Below, in pieces: positions 41,841 to 50,498 of a DNA stretch of 64,000 nt. How positions within the stretch are numbered: the first letter of the stretch is position 1; the number at the start of each line of letters is the position of its first letter. Location: contig NZ_JAGSOH010000004.1 of the NCBI RefSeq assembly GCF_018139625.1, positions 1 through 64,000 on the forward strand. The letters are read 5' to 3'. Source of the stretch: Actinospica acidithermotolerans (GTDB taxonomy: Bacteria; Actinomycetota; Actinomycetes; Streptomycetales; Catenulisporaceae). A program made the position numbers and the translations under genes. The notes beneath the pieces are model-generated. The model ran no database searches. It saw only the letters and a program-made list of their open reading frames with translations, and was not told the origin of the DNA.

Positions 41841-43726
41841 CGCAGTCGATGTAGGCGGAGCGCTAGTTGCAGTTCCAGGGCGCGGTCTGGGGACTGCCAC
41901 TCGGGGCCGAGCAGCTTGGCTATGCGGTCCAGACGTTGGGTGACGGTGTTGACGTGGACGTGCAGGATGTCCTTGGCGCGCATGAGGTTTCCGCCGCAGG
42001 CGAAGTAGGCCTCCAGGGTGCGCAGCAGGTCGGTGGAGCGTCTCGCGTCGTAGTCGATGACGGGACCTAGCGTGCTCTCGACGAAGCCGGGGACCTGGCC
42101 GCCGCCCAGCAGCAGGCCGACGTATCCCAGGTCAGCCGCGCTGGCGGCGTCGCCGATGCGGCCTAGGGCCAGCAGGGCGCTGAGGCAGTGTTCTGCTTCG
42201 GCGAAGAGTTGCGCGGGCTTGAGGGGGCCGTGGCCGGGGCCCGCGGCTCCGGCGGTCACGGGGCGCTGGATGGCGGCGTGGAGTTGGTGGACTACGTCGC
42301 GGGCGATGGCGGTCGGGTCTGTGCCGGGGAGCAGCAGGACGATGGTGCCCGCGCGTTCGCCGGCCAGGCCGTGCTTCGTCGCGGCGAGGTGTGCGGCGGC
42401 GGACGTCAGGCGCCTGCGATCGGCGTCTTCGGCGCGGGCTACGACGATGACGTGTGCGGCGTCGAGGTCGGCGTTCAGACGGCGGGCCCGTTCGCGCAGC
42501 GCGGCGGAGTCCGGGTCGGGGCGGTCGGCTGCGTCTAAGAGGTCTGTCAGGAGTTCGCCGCGCACCTGGTACTCGGCGTCGCGGACCGAGCGCTCGGTGA
42601 GCAGTCTGAGGGCGGTGACCATCGCGGCTCGTTCGAGGATGCGCTGGTCGGAGGGGTCGAGGCTGGCGTCCGCGCGCACGGCGAGGGTGCCGAGGCGTTC
42701 GCCGCCGGCCTGGACCGCCGCTATCCACAGGTGCTGGCGTGCGGCGAAGACCGCCTTGCCGGTTCGCTCGGACTCCACGACGGCCGCCTGGACTTCGGGC
42801 GTGTTCGCGTCGGCCGCGGAGCCCTGCAGCACCTGGCCCTGGGCGTCCAGCAGGCAGACCGCGCCGCCGAGGATCTCGCTGACGGAGTCCGCCAGCTCGC
42901 ACAGGCCCGCGCCCCGCAGCAGCAGGCTGGTCAGCGCTTCGTGCGCCTCCGCCGCGCGCTCGACGGCCACGCTGTGTTCGCGGATGACGCGGCTTGCCTC
43001 GGCGAGTTCGGCGAGTGCGGCCTTCGTCTCAGCGAGCTGATTCGCGGATTCGATGGCGATGGCGGCGTGGGTCGCGAGCGAACTGAGGAGCGCGACTTCG
43101 TCGCGGGTGTACGGCCTGACCTTGCGGTCTGAGGCGAACAGCACGCCGATGACCTCGCCGCCCGCCAGCAATGGAACGCCGAGGATGGCGACCAGGCCCT
43201 CGTCGTGCACGGCGCTGTCGATGGGCCGCGTGTGCCGGAAGCGGTCGTCGTTGAAATAGTCGGCGGTCGCGTAGGGGGACGCGGTCTGCGCGACGAGGCC
43301 GCCGAGGCCTTCGCCCATCCCGAGGCGCACGCGCTGGAACTCGGCCGAGACCGAGCCGGCGGTCACGCGCATGTACGTGTCGCCGGCCTTCTCGTCGTGC
43401 AGCGAGAGGTAGGCGACGTCGGTGCCGAGCAGCTTGCGGGCGCGCAGGACGATGGCGCGCAGCACGTCGTCGAGGTCGCGAAGTCCTGCCAGGTCGCCCG
43501 CCGTCTCGAAGAGAGCGGCGAGTTCGTTCTCGCGCCTGCGCTGGTCCCTGATCGTCGTGCGCACGCGCAGGGCGAGGGCGCGTGCCTGTTCCAGGGCCGC
43601 GATGCGTTCCGGCGACGCGCCGGCCTGGCGGGCGAAGCGGACCGGCTCGTCGTATTCGACGGCGGGCGCGTCGCGGGCCAGCAGCGACAGGAAGACGATG
43701 TCGTCGACGGCTACTGAGCTGTCCAT
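41837..43726 (-). CDS. GAF-domain transcriptional regulator with PucR-type HTH
   Basis: A 629-residue regulator. A predicted helical region (about 45-75) precedes a GAF ligand domain (about 80-230: DVAYLSLHDEKAGDTYMRV, VLFASDRKVRPYTRDEVALL). A second sensor-like region follows (about 270-400), and the C-terminus is a PucR/CdaR-type HTH_30 domain (TLEAYFACGGNLMRAKDILHVHVNTVTQRLDRI). Its ATG lies 15 nt inside the end of the 3-hydroxybutyrate dehydrogenase gene, so the two are co-transcribed. It probably senses a metabolite and controls that operon. The conserved HTH phrase supports the family firmly; the ligand is unknown. Confidence 0.9.
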   Translation of the reverse strand: MDSSVAVDDIVFLSLLARDAPAVEYDEPVRFARQAGASPERIAALEQARALALRVRTTIRDQRRRENELAALFETAGDLAGLRDLDDVLRAIVLRARKLLGTDVAYLSLHDEKAGDTYMRVTAGSVSAEFQRVRLGMGEGLGGLVAQTASPYATADYFNDDRFRHTRPIDSAVHDEGLVAILGVPLLAGGEVIGVLFASDRKVRPYTRDEVALLSSLATHAAIAIESANQLAETKAALAELAEASRVIREHSVAVERAAEAHEALTSLLLRGAGLCELADSVSEILGGAVCLLDAQGQVLQGSAADANTPEVQAAVVESERTGKAVFAARQHLWIAAVQAGGERLGTLAVRADASLDPSDQRILERAAMVTALRLLTERSVRDAEYQVRGELLTDLLDAADRPDPDSAALRERARRLNADLDAAHVIVVARAEDADRRRLTSAAAHLAATKHGLAGERAGTIVLLLPGTDPTAIARDVVHQLHAAIQRPVTAGAAGPGHGPLKPAQLFAEAEHCLSALLALGRIGDAASAADLGYVGLLLGGGQVPGFVESTLGPVIDYDARRSTDLLRTLEAYFACGGNLMRAKDILHVHVNTVTQRLDRIAKLLGPEWQSPDRALELQLALRLHRLR

Positions 43727-44475
43727 GCGCCATCCATCGTCAGTGAGGCGCCGTTGATGAACGCCGCGGCCGGCGAGCAGAGGTAGAGCACCAATTCGGC
43801 AACCTGTCCGGGTTCGATCAGCTGCTTCGTCGCCGAGCGTGCCAGCAGCACCTGTTCCACGACCTCCTGCTCCGGAATTCCGTGCGCCGCAGCCTGATCC
43901 GCGATCTGCTTCTCCACCAGCGGCGTGCGCACATAGCCGGGGTTGACGCAGTTCGATGTGACGCCGTGCGGGCCGCCCTCCACGGCCGCCACCTTCGACA
44001 GCCCCTCCAGCGCGTGCTTCGCGGTCACGTAACCGGCCTTGAACGCCGACGCGCGCAGGCCGTGCACCGAGGACACGTTCACGATCCTGCCCCAGTTCTG
44101 GGCGTACATGTGCGGCAGAGCGGCGCGCATCAGCTGGAACGGCGCCTCGACCATCACCGCGAGCATCTGGTGGAAGGTGGCCGGCGGGAACTCCTCCAGC
44201 GGACGCACCACCTGGAAGCCCGCGTTGTTGACGAGGATGTCCGCGTCGTCGGCCACCCGGATGCCGCCGTGCGGATCCGTCAGGTCCACGACGTGAGCCT
44301 CGCCGCCGATCGCCGCCGCGACCTCGTTCGCGCGTTCCGCGTCGAGGTCGAGCACCCGCACCTTCGCCCCGGCCTCGGCCAACACCGTCGCGCACGCCCG
44401 GCCGATCCCGCTCGCCGCACCCGTCACCACCGCTGTGCGGCCCTGCAGGTCGACGCTATCCACGCTCCTCGTCAT
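43711..44475 (-). CDS. bdhA: 3-hydroxybutyrate dehydrogenase
   Basis: A 254-residue short-chain dehydrogenase that oxidises D-3-hydroxybutyrate to acetoacetate with NAD. VVTGAASGIGRACA binds NAD; Ser135, Tyr149 and Lys153 (YVTAK) form the catalytic set. NVSSVHGLRASAFKAGYVTAKHALEGL, NPGYVRTPLVEKQI and ADQAAAHGIPE are typical of BdhA rather than generic SDRs. The product acetoacetate would feed the scoAB transferase 9 kb away. A palindrome at 44511-44527 lies just upstream of its start. Confidence 0.92.
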   Translation of the reverse strand: MTRSVDSVDLQGRTAVVTGAASGIGRACATVLAEAGAKVRVLDLDAERANEVAAAIGGEAHVVDLTDPHGGIRVADDADILVNNAGFQVVRPLEEFPPATFHQMLAVMVEAPFQLMRAALPHMYAQNWGRIVNVSSVHGLRASAFKAGYVTAKHALEGLSKVAAVEGGPHGVTSNCVNPGYVRTPLVEKQIADQAAAHGIPEQEVVEQVLLARSATKQLIEPGQVAELVLYLCSPAAAFINGASLTMDGAWTAQ

Positions 44476-44510
44476 GGGTTCGACCGTAAAGCCACGACCG
44501 GGGGTAGCGC

Positions 44511-44549
44511 ATGTGGTCCGGCCACATACGTCGGTCGAAGATCATGTGG
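44511..44549. promoter_or_regulatory. ATGTGG/CCACAT operator-like sites upstream of bdhA
   Basis: ATGTGG (44511-44516) and CCACAT (44522-44527) form a perfect dyad with a 5-nt spacer, and a third ATGTGG lies at 44544-44549, 33 nt from the first. The cluster sits 36-74 nt upstream of the bdhA start and abuts the flippase stop, where a promoter and operator are expected. The adjacent GAF/PucR-type regulator is the natural candidate to bind it. Confidence 0.5.
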
Positions 44550-45819
44550 CCGGCAGGCACTCGGCCTTCCGCAGCTGAAGGCCCGACTCGTGCTTGGACC
44601 GCGCGGCCAGCAGCAGGCCGCCGGCCGCCGTCGCCGTGGCGATGACCGCCGCGACGGAGATCAGCTGCACCGGATCGTGGTGCGCCACCGTCATGATGGT
44701 CGCTAGCTCCGTGCCGGTGCCGCACAGCACCAGCCATCCGACCGCCGCCGAGCCACGTGCCACGGCGTCGAGCTGGGCGAGCTGTACGAGCGACTGCATC
44801 GCTCCCGCGTATGCGAAGATCCACGCCACCTTGCTCAACTCGAAGGCCGAGCCGTCCGTGTAGTGCTCCCCGAACGCGAAGTCGATCAAGGGACCGGCGG
44901 AGAGCGCGGAGACGACGATCACGAACGCGCCGATCGCCACCGAGGCCGCGACGCCCGCGCGCAACGCTTTCTTGCGCGTTTCCGGCACGGCGAGCCTCGG
45001 ATAGACCAGAATTCCGATGAACTGCGGGCCGAAGTAGCCCGCCCGAGTGAACAGCGCTCCCGCCTGGTAGCTGCCGAGCGTTGGGCCACTGTAGTAATGC
45101 GCGGAAAGAAGGCCGTCGAGCAGCGAAAGCAGCAGGGCGACGCCCATGCCCCACGAGGCCCTGCGCAACTCCAGCAGGTAGCCGTCACCGCGAATCAGGG
45201 TCCTCACCGTGACCGTGTCGCGCAGAACGTGGTGGCAGACGGCGCAGGCCGGGAACCACGACAGCGCCACCGCGGCCATCACCAGCGTCGGGTTCTCGAG
45301 CGTTCGGCCGACGATCACTCCGGCGGCCAGCTTCATGCCGTAGACCAGGATGAACAGCATGGTGAAGTCGCGGAAGCGGCTCGCTCCCTGGGACAGGCCG
45401 AAGTAGCCGGAGATCACCGAGAACGGGAGCAGCGAGACCGCGGTCCACGCCACCTGCGCGGTGGAGATCGCGGGCAAGGCGGCGGAGATCACGGGGGAGA
45501 GCAGTACGAACGCCACTGCCTCGCCGAGGCCGACGACCACCGACCAGCGCAGCAGCGGGCCGGCTATGGCGTGCACGCGGTCGCCGGCCCTGCCGCCGTC
45601 CTGCGCCTTCGCGGCCGCGATCCGGCGCGCGGTCACGGCCTGCAGGGACGTCGCCGGGATCGACGCGATCAGGAACAGCGCCAGCAGCGTGCCGATCTGG
45701 CCGTAGTCGGCGGATCCGAGCCGGTGGGAGAGGTAGAAGCTGAATCCGTACGACAACGCGTTGCCGGCGAGCATGCCGACCGCGACGGTCGCGCTGTCGG
45801 CGAGCAGCTTCCTGGCCAT
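44542..45819 (-). CDS. Polysaccharide flippase-like (MOP superfamily) membrane protein
   Basis: A 425-residue polytopic protein with about 12 helices. GNALSYGFSFYLSHRLGSADYGQIGTL at the N-terminus is the start of Wzx/oligosaccharide flippase proteins (polysaccharide synthesis domain). LLSLLDGLLSAHYYSGPTLGSYQAGALFTRAGYF in the second half fits the same fold. It would flip a lipid-linked glycan, but no glycosyltransferase operon adjoins it. Confidence 0.78.
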   Translation of the reverse strand: MARKLLADSATVAVGMLAGNALSYGFSFYLSHRLGSADYGQIGTLLALFLIASIPATSLQAVTARRIAAAKAQDGGRAGDRVHAIAGPLLRWSVVVGLGEAVAFVLLSPVISAALPAISTAQVAWTAVSLLPFSVISGYFGLSQGASRFRDFTMLFILVYGMKLAAGVIVGRTLENPTLVMAAVALSWFPACAVCHHVLRDTVTVRTLIRGDGYLLELRRASWGMGVALLLSLLDGLLSAHYYSGPTLGSYQAGALFTRAGYFGPQFIGILVYPRLAVPETRKKALRAGVAASVAIGAFVIVVSALSAGPLIDFAFGEHYTDGSAFELSKVAWIFAYAGAMQSLVQLAQLDAVARGSAAVGWLVLCGTGTELATIMTVAHHDPVQLISVAAVIATATAAGGLLLAARSKHESGLQLRKAECLPAT

Positions 45820-45915
45820 GGCGCCTGACTCTAGACGGCGGTGCCGAGGCTCACCATTCGCCGCACCGGACGCCAGGTGAACCGGAACCGACTTCCGGAC
45901 CGCGCAAGCCGTCGG

Positions 45916-46809
45916 TCACCCGGGCGACTGCGCGCCCGTCTTCCGGGTGACGAAGATGGCGGTGCCGGGTACGAGCCGGCCGCGCTGCGCGGACCAGCCG
46001 CCGCCCCAGCGGTCGCCGAGCTCCTCCGGGTACTCCGGCTCGACCAGGTCGCGCACGGCGAGCCCGGCGGCCGTCAGCTCCCTGATCCGGTCGCCCAGCG
46101 TGCGGTGGTGCTCGACGTACGTGGCCTCGCCGTCCTCGTCCTGCTCCACGTAGGGGCGCCGGTCGAAGTACGAGTGCCGCACCACCAGCCCCTCCGCGTC
46201 CGGCAGGTCGGGCAGCGCCCAGCGCAGCGGATGCGGCACCGAGAACACCCAGCCGCCTCCCGGGCGCAGTACCCGCGCGACCTCGCGCATCAGCAGTCCC
46301 GAGTCGCTGACGAACGGCACCGCGCCGAACGCCGAGCACACGACGTCGAAGGATGCGTCGGCGAAGGGCAGGGCGGTCGCGTCGGCCTGGACCAGCCGCA
46401 GCGCGGGCCGGTCCAACTGCGCGTCGATCCGCCGCGCGTGCTGCAGTTGCCGCAACGAGAGGTCGAAGGCCACGACGCGCGCCCCCTGGCCGGCCAGCCA
46501 GCGCGCGCACTGCGCAGCGCCGCAGCCGACTTCCAGCACGTCACGACCGGAGACCTCGCCGAGCAGTCCGGCCTCGTCCTCGTAGACCCCCTCGGGGCAC
46601 CACAGGAAGCGCGCGTCGCCGAGGTACTCGCCGTGTTCTGCCTGGTAGTCGTCGGCGTTCGCGTCCCACCACGAGCGATTCGCGCGAGCGGTCTCCGGCT
46701 GCGCGGACTCGCGGCGCGTGACGAGGTCCACAGAAGCGGCGTCGTCCCAGTCCGCGGGCGGCTGCTCGGGCGAATGCCCGCCGCCGCCCCTCGACTCAGC
46801 GTCCTGCAC
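45916..46809 (-). CDS. Class I SAM-dependent methyltransferase
   Basis: A 297-residue methyltransferase. DVLEVGCGAAQCARWLAGQGARVVAFDLS is motif I with the acidic ribose-binding residue, QADATALPFADASFDVVCSAFGAVPF is motif II-III, and RVLRPGGGWVFSVPHPL follows. NRSWWDANADDYQAEHG at the N-terminus is typical of the actinobacterial subgroup. I prefer the GTG at 46809, which has AAAGGA 6 nt upstream. The ATG at 46878 would lie in the rpsA promoter. Substrate unknown. Confidence 0.85.
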   Translation of the reverse strand: MQDAESRGGGGHSPEQPPADWDDAASVDLVTRRESAQPETARANRSWWDANADDYQAEHGEYLGDARFLWCPEGVYEDEAGLLGEVSGRDVLEVGCGAAQCARWLAGQGARVVAFDLSLRQLQHARRIDAQLDRPALRLVQADATALPFADASFDVVCSAFGAVPFVSDSGLLMREVARVLRPGGGWVFSVPHPLRWALPDLPDAEGLVVRHSYFDRRPYVEQDEDGEATYVEHHRTLGDRIRELTAAGLAVRDLVEPEYPEELGDRWGGGWSAQRGRLVPGTAIFVTRKTGAQSPG

Positions 46810-46870
46810 CCCATATCCTTTCGTGACCCGTGTGCCGGTCCCGCCGAGCGCACGCCGCTGGCGTGCGCGA

Positions 46871-46900
46871 TTGACCATGGCTGCGAGCAGAGCCTATCCT
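46871..46900 (+). promoter_or_regulatory. Candidate rpsA promoter
   Basis: TTGACC (46871-46876), 18-nt spacer, TATCCT (46895-46900): a good housekeeping-sigma match. Transcription from here would give a leader of about 165 nt before the rpsA ATG. Confidence 0.6.
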
Positions 46901-47070
46901 GGCTTTTGCGCTGCGGAACCCGTGTGGTTTCAGACCGAGGGAACCGCACCGACTGAACCGCTGTTCTCGCACCGCTCGACTTGTCAGGACGGAAACAGAC
47001 AGCCACCCGAGTCAGGCCTCCGCCGCGTGCATACTGCCGATCCCATAATCCGCCCGGAGCCCTTTCCCTC

Positions 47071-48564
47071 ATGACGAGCAGCACCGAGACCCCCCGAACC
47101 CCGCAGGTCGCCATCAACGACATCGGTTCGGCGGAGGACTTCCTCGCCGCTATCGACGAGACCATCAAGTACTTCAACGACGGCGACATCGTCGACGGCA
47201 CCATCGTCAAGGTGGACCGCGACGAGGTCCTGCTCGACATCGGCTACAAGACCGAAGGCGTCATCCCCTCCCGCGAGCTGTCGATCAAGCACGACGTCGA
47301 CCCGCACGAGGTTGTCTCGGTCGGCGACCACGTCGAGGCTCTCGTCCTCCAGAAGGAGGACAAGGAGGGCCGGCTGATCCTGTCCAAGAAGCGCGCCCAG
47401 TACGAGCGCGCCTGGGGCACGATCGAGAAGATCAAGGACGAGGACGGCATCGTCACCGGTACCGTCATCGAGGTCGTCAAGGGCGGCCTCATCATCGACA
47501 TCGGCCTGCGCGGCTTCCTGCCCGCCTCGCTGGTGGAGATGCGCCGCGTCCGCGACCTGCAGCCGTATGTGGGCAAGGAGCTCGAGGCCAAGATCATCGA
47601 GCTGGACAAGAACCGCAACAACGTGGTCCTGTCCCGCCGCGCCTGGCTCGAGCAGACCCAGTCCGAGGTCCGCCAGACGTTCCTCACCACCCTGCTCAAG
47701 GGCCAGGTCCGGTCCGGTGTGGTCTCCTCGATCGTCAACTTCGGCGCGTTCGTCGACCTGGGCGGCGTGGACGGCCTCGTGCACGTCTCCGAGCTGTCCT
47801 GGAAGCACATCGACCACCCCTCCGAGGTCGTCGAGGTCGGCCAGGAGGTCACGGTCGAGGTCCTGGACGTCGACATGGACCGCGAGCGCGTCTCCCTGTC
47901 GCTCAAGGCGACCCAGGAAGACCCGTGGCAGCAGTTCGCCCGCACGCACCAGATCGGCCAGGTCGTGCCCGGCCGGGTCACCAAGCTGGTGCCGTTCGGC
48001 GCGTTCGTCCGGGTGGACGAGGGCATCGAGGGCCTGGTGCACATCTCCGAGCTGGCCGAGCGCCACGTGGAGATCCCGGAGCAGGTCGTCCAGGTCTCGG
48101 ACGAGATCTTCGTCAAGGTCATCGACATCGACCTCGAGCGCCGGCGCATCTCGCTCTCGCTCAAGCAGGCGAACGAGGGCCTGACCGGCGACTCCTCGGT
48201 CGACCAGTTCGACCCGACGCTGTACGGCATGGCCGCGTCCTACGACGCCGAGGGCAACTACGTCTACCCCGAGGGCTTCGACCCGGAGACCGGCGAGTGG
48301 CTCGAGGGCTTCGACACCCAGCGCGAGGCCTGGGAGGCGCAGTACGCCGAGGCCCAGGCGCGCTTCGAGCAGCACCAGAAGCAGATCGCCGAAGCCCGCA
48401 AGGCCGACGCGGAGGCCGCGGCCAACGGCGGCGCCGCCGCCGCCGAGGGCGGACCGGCTCCGTCGAGCTACTCGTCGAACCAGTCCAGCGAGGCCACCGG
48501 CACGCTGGCCTCGGACGACCAGCTCGCCGCGCTGCGCGAGAAGCTGGCCGGCGGCCAGAGCTGA
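47071..48564 (+). CDS. rpsA: 30S ribosomal protein S1
   Basis: A 497-residue S1 with four S1 RNA-binding repeats (about 35-105, 120-190, 207-275 and 292-362: GDIVDGTIVKVDRDEVLLDIGYK, then VVSSIVNFGAFVDLGGVDGLVHVSELSWKH). The tail carries a FDPETGEWLEGFD segment and a low-complexity Ala/Gly/Ser end, as in actinomycetes. It helps bind mRNA to the ribosome. The Shine-Dalgarno is weak (GGAG, about 11 nt away), and the leader is long. The last 15 nt are part of a tandem repeat. Confidence 0.97.
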   Translation: MTSSTETPRTPQVAINDIGSAEDFLAAIDETIKYFNDGDIVDGTIVKVDRDEVLLDIGYKTEGVIPSRELSIKHDVDPHEVVSVGDHVEALVLQKEDKEGRLILSKKRAQYERAWGTIEKIKDEDGIVTGTVIEVVKGGLIIDIGLRGFLPASLVEMRRVRDLQPYVGKELEAKIIELDKNRNNVVLSRRAWLEQTQSEVRQTFLTTLLKGQVRSGVVSSIVNFGAFVDLGGVDGLVHVSELSWKHIDHPSEVVEVGQEVTVEVLDVDMDRERVSLSLKATQEDPWQQFARTHQIGQVVPGRVTKLVPFGAFVRVDEGIEGLVHISELAERHVEIPEQVVQVSDEIFVKVIDIDLERRRISLSLKQANEGLTGDSSVDQFDPTLYGMAASYDAEGNYVYPEGFDPETGEWLEGFDTQREAWEAQYAEAQARFEQHQKQIAEARKADAEAAANGGAAAAEGGPAPSSYSSNQSSEATGTLASDDQLAALREKLAGGQS

Positions 48565-48714
48565 GTGCGCGGAGCGCTGCGCGAACTGTGAAGCCGAACG
48601 GCGGCCAGAGCTGAGCGCGGAGCGCTGCGCGAACTGTGAAGCCGAACGGCGGCCAGAGCTGAGTGCGCGGAGCGCTGCGCGAACCGTGAAGCCGAACGGC
48701 GGCCAGAGCCGAGG
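48550..48714 (+). repeat. Tandem repeat spanning the rpsA stop codon
   Basis: A unit of about 50 bp starting GGCGGCCAGAGCTGAG occurs at 48550-48599, 48600-48647 (2 nt shorter) and 48648-48697, with a partial fourth copy from 48698. The first copy contains the last codons and stop of rpsA. Each unit contains a GCGC..AGCGCT..GCGC fold-back. It looks like local tandem duplication of the gene's end. Confidence 0.9.
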
Positions 48715-48758
48715 CTCGCACCGCTGAACTGAATCAGCACAGCCGCTAGGCTGACGTG

Positions 48759-48790
48759 GCAGGGGACCCGATCGGGTCCCCTGCTTCGTT
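48759..48790 (+). terminator. rpsA terminator
   Basis: GCAGGGGACCC (48759-48769) pairs perfectly with GGGTCCCCTGC (48774-48784), GATC loop, followed by TTCGTTT. Confidence 0.9.
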
Positions 48791-48821
48791 TCATCCGGGC
48801 TCGGAAGGGAACTGCGGACGG

Positions 48822-49430
48822 ATGCGTACGCTTCACGTGGGACTGACCGGCGGGATCGGAGCGGGCAAGAGCACCGTGGCCCGCCTGCTCGCCGGGCACG
48901 GCGCGATCGTGCTGGACGCGGACCTCGCCGCGCGGGCCGTGGTCGAGCCGGGCACCGAGGGGCTGGCCGAGGTGGTCGGCGCCTTCGGCCCGCGGGTGCT
49001 GCGGGAGGACGGCTCGCTGGACCGGGCCGCGCTGGCCTCGGTGGTCTTCAGCGACGAGGAGCGGCGCAAGCGGCTCAACGCGATCGTGCATCCCAGGGTC
49101 CGCGCGTGGATGGCCGAGCGCGCCGCCGCCGCGCCCGAGGGCAGCGTCGTGGTCCAGGACATCCCCCTGCTGGTCGAGGGCGGCCTCACGCCGCTGTTCG
49201 ACGTCGTCGTGGTGGTGGACGCCGACGACGACATCCGCGTCGGCCGGCTGATCCGGGACCGCGCGATGACCGAGCCGGAGGCACGGGCCAGGATCGCGGC
49301 GCAGGCGCCGCGCGAGCAGCGCAACGCCGCGGCCGACCGGCTGATCGACAACAGCGGAGGCACAGAAGAACTGAACGAAGCCGTTGCCGATCTGTGGCAT
49401 GAGCTAGAAGGCAAAAGCAAGCAATCCTGA
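48822..49430 (+). CDS. coaE: Dephospho-CoA kinase
   Basis: A 202-residue kinase making CoA from dephospho-CoA and ATP. The P-loop is VGLTGGIGAGKSTVARLL near the N-terminus. DADLAARAVVEPG, HPRVRAWM and VVQDIPLLVEGGL are the conserved CoaE blocks, ending with QRNAAADRLIDNSG. It is the single-domain form, without the C-terminal GrpB-like extension found in mycobacteria. The start follows the rpsA terminator; the ATG is preceded by GGACGG. Confidence 0.96.
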   Translation: MRTLHVGLTGGIGAGKSTVARLLAGHGAIVLDADLAARAVVEPGTEGLAEVVGAFGPRVLREDGSLDRAALASVVFSDEERRKRLNAIVHPRVRAWMAERAAAAPEGSVVVQDIPLLVEGGLTPLFDVVVVVDADDDIRVGRLIRDRAMTEPEARARIAAQAPREQRNAAADRLIDNSGGTEELNEAVADLWHELEGKSKQS

Positions 49431-49514
49431 TAAAGTTCCCAAGCCGTTATCGAATCGGGCTGGGCGCGGTATCTAACCGTTGCCGTACTGCGGTCACTTG
49501 TGAGGGAGAACGCC

Positions 49515-50498
49515 GTGTCGTCGTTCCCGGCGCAACAGGAGCAGAATGAGGCGGCCGAACCCGGCGTCACCGGCATCGACGAAGGGACGCTCGCCGGCGC
49601 ACGCGACCGGTCCGCCCGGCGCGCGCTGGTCGCCGGGCTGATCCAGGAGGCCCGCCCCAAGCAGTGGATCAAGAACGTCCTGGTCCTCGCGGCTCCGCTG
49701 GCGTCCGGCACGATCACCCACGCCGGCACCCTCCGCCCGGTCGCGATCGCGTTCATCGCCTTCTGCTTCGCGGCCTCGGCGGTCTACTACGCGAACGACG
49801 CGCTCGACGTCGCGGCGGACCGGGCGCACCCGACGAAGTGCCGCCGGCCGATCGCGGCCGGGATCGTCCCGATCAGGCTGGCGTGGGTCGGCGTGGTCGT
49901 GCTCTCCGTCGTGGCACTCGCCGTCGCCTCGATCGACAACGGCGCGACGGTCGCCGTGATCACGGTCTACCTCGCCATGCACCTGGCCTACAGCCTCTGG
50001 TTCAAGCACGTGCTCGTGCTCGACCTCGCGCTTGTGGCCAGCGGTTTCCTGCTGCGCGCGATGGTCGGCGGCGTGGCGGCGGGCATCCCGCTGTCGCAGT
50101 GGTTCCTGCTCACCACCGGCTTCGCCTCGCTGTTCATGGTGTCCGGCAAGCGGTACTCGGAGCTGCTGCTGATGGGCGACGACGCGGCCGTCACCCGACG
50201 CTCGCTCGTCGGATACACGCCGTCCTACCTGCGGTTCATCTGGCAGACGATGGTCGGACTGACGATCCTGACCTACAGCCTGTGGGCCTTCGAGCTCGGC
50301 GCCACGGACCGCGGCGTGCGCTGGCACGAGCTGTCCATCGTGCCCTGGGCCTTCGTCTTTCTGCGCTACGCGATGTTCGTCGACGCGGGCCAGGCGGGTG
50401 AGCCGGAGGACGTGGTGCTCGGAGATAGGGTCATCATGGGCATCGGGCTGACCTGGTTGATCTTGTTCGCGCTGGGAGTTTTCGTCAATGGGCACTGA
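49515..50498 (+). CDS. ubiA: Decaprenyl-phosphate phosphoribosyltransferase (UbiA family)
   Basis: A 327-residue, nine-helix prenyltransferase-fold enzyme that couples PRPP with decaprenyl phosphate, first step to decaprenylphosphoryl-arabinose. RPKQWIKNVLVLAAPLASG and the metal-binding YYANDALDVAADRAHPTKCRRPIA are diagnostic, and SGKRYSELLLMG follows in the second half. Start GTG at 49515 is 6 nt after GAGGGAG; the in-frame GTG at 49500 lacks a site. It overlaps dprE1 by 11 nt. Confidence 0.94.
   Translation: MSSFPAQQEQNEAAEPGVTGIDEGTLAGARDRSARRALVAGLIQEARPKQWIKNVLVLAAPLASGTITHAGTLRPVAIAFIAFCFAASAVYYANDALDVAADRAHPTKCRRPIAAGIVPIRLAWVGVVVLSVVALAVASIDNGATVAVITVYLAMHLAYSLWFKHVLVLDLALVASGFLLRAMVGGVAAGIPLSQWFLLTTGFASLFMVSGKRYSELLLMGDDAAVTRRSLVGYTPSYLRFIWQTMVGLTILTYSLWAFELGATDRGVRWHELSIVPWAFVFLRYAMFVDAGQAGEPEDVVLGDRVIMGIGLTWLILFALGVFVNGH

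Noticed and set aside
48550-48714. CRISPR-like array after rpsA
   Set aside because: Units are contiguous with no unique spacers, and the first is part of rpsA; it is a tandem duplication.
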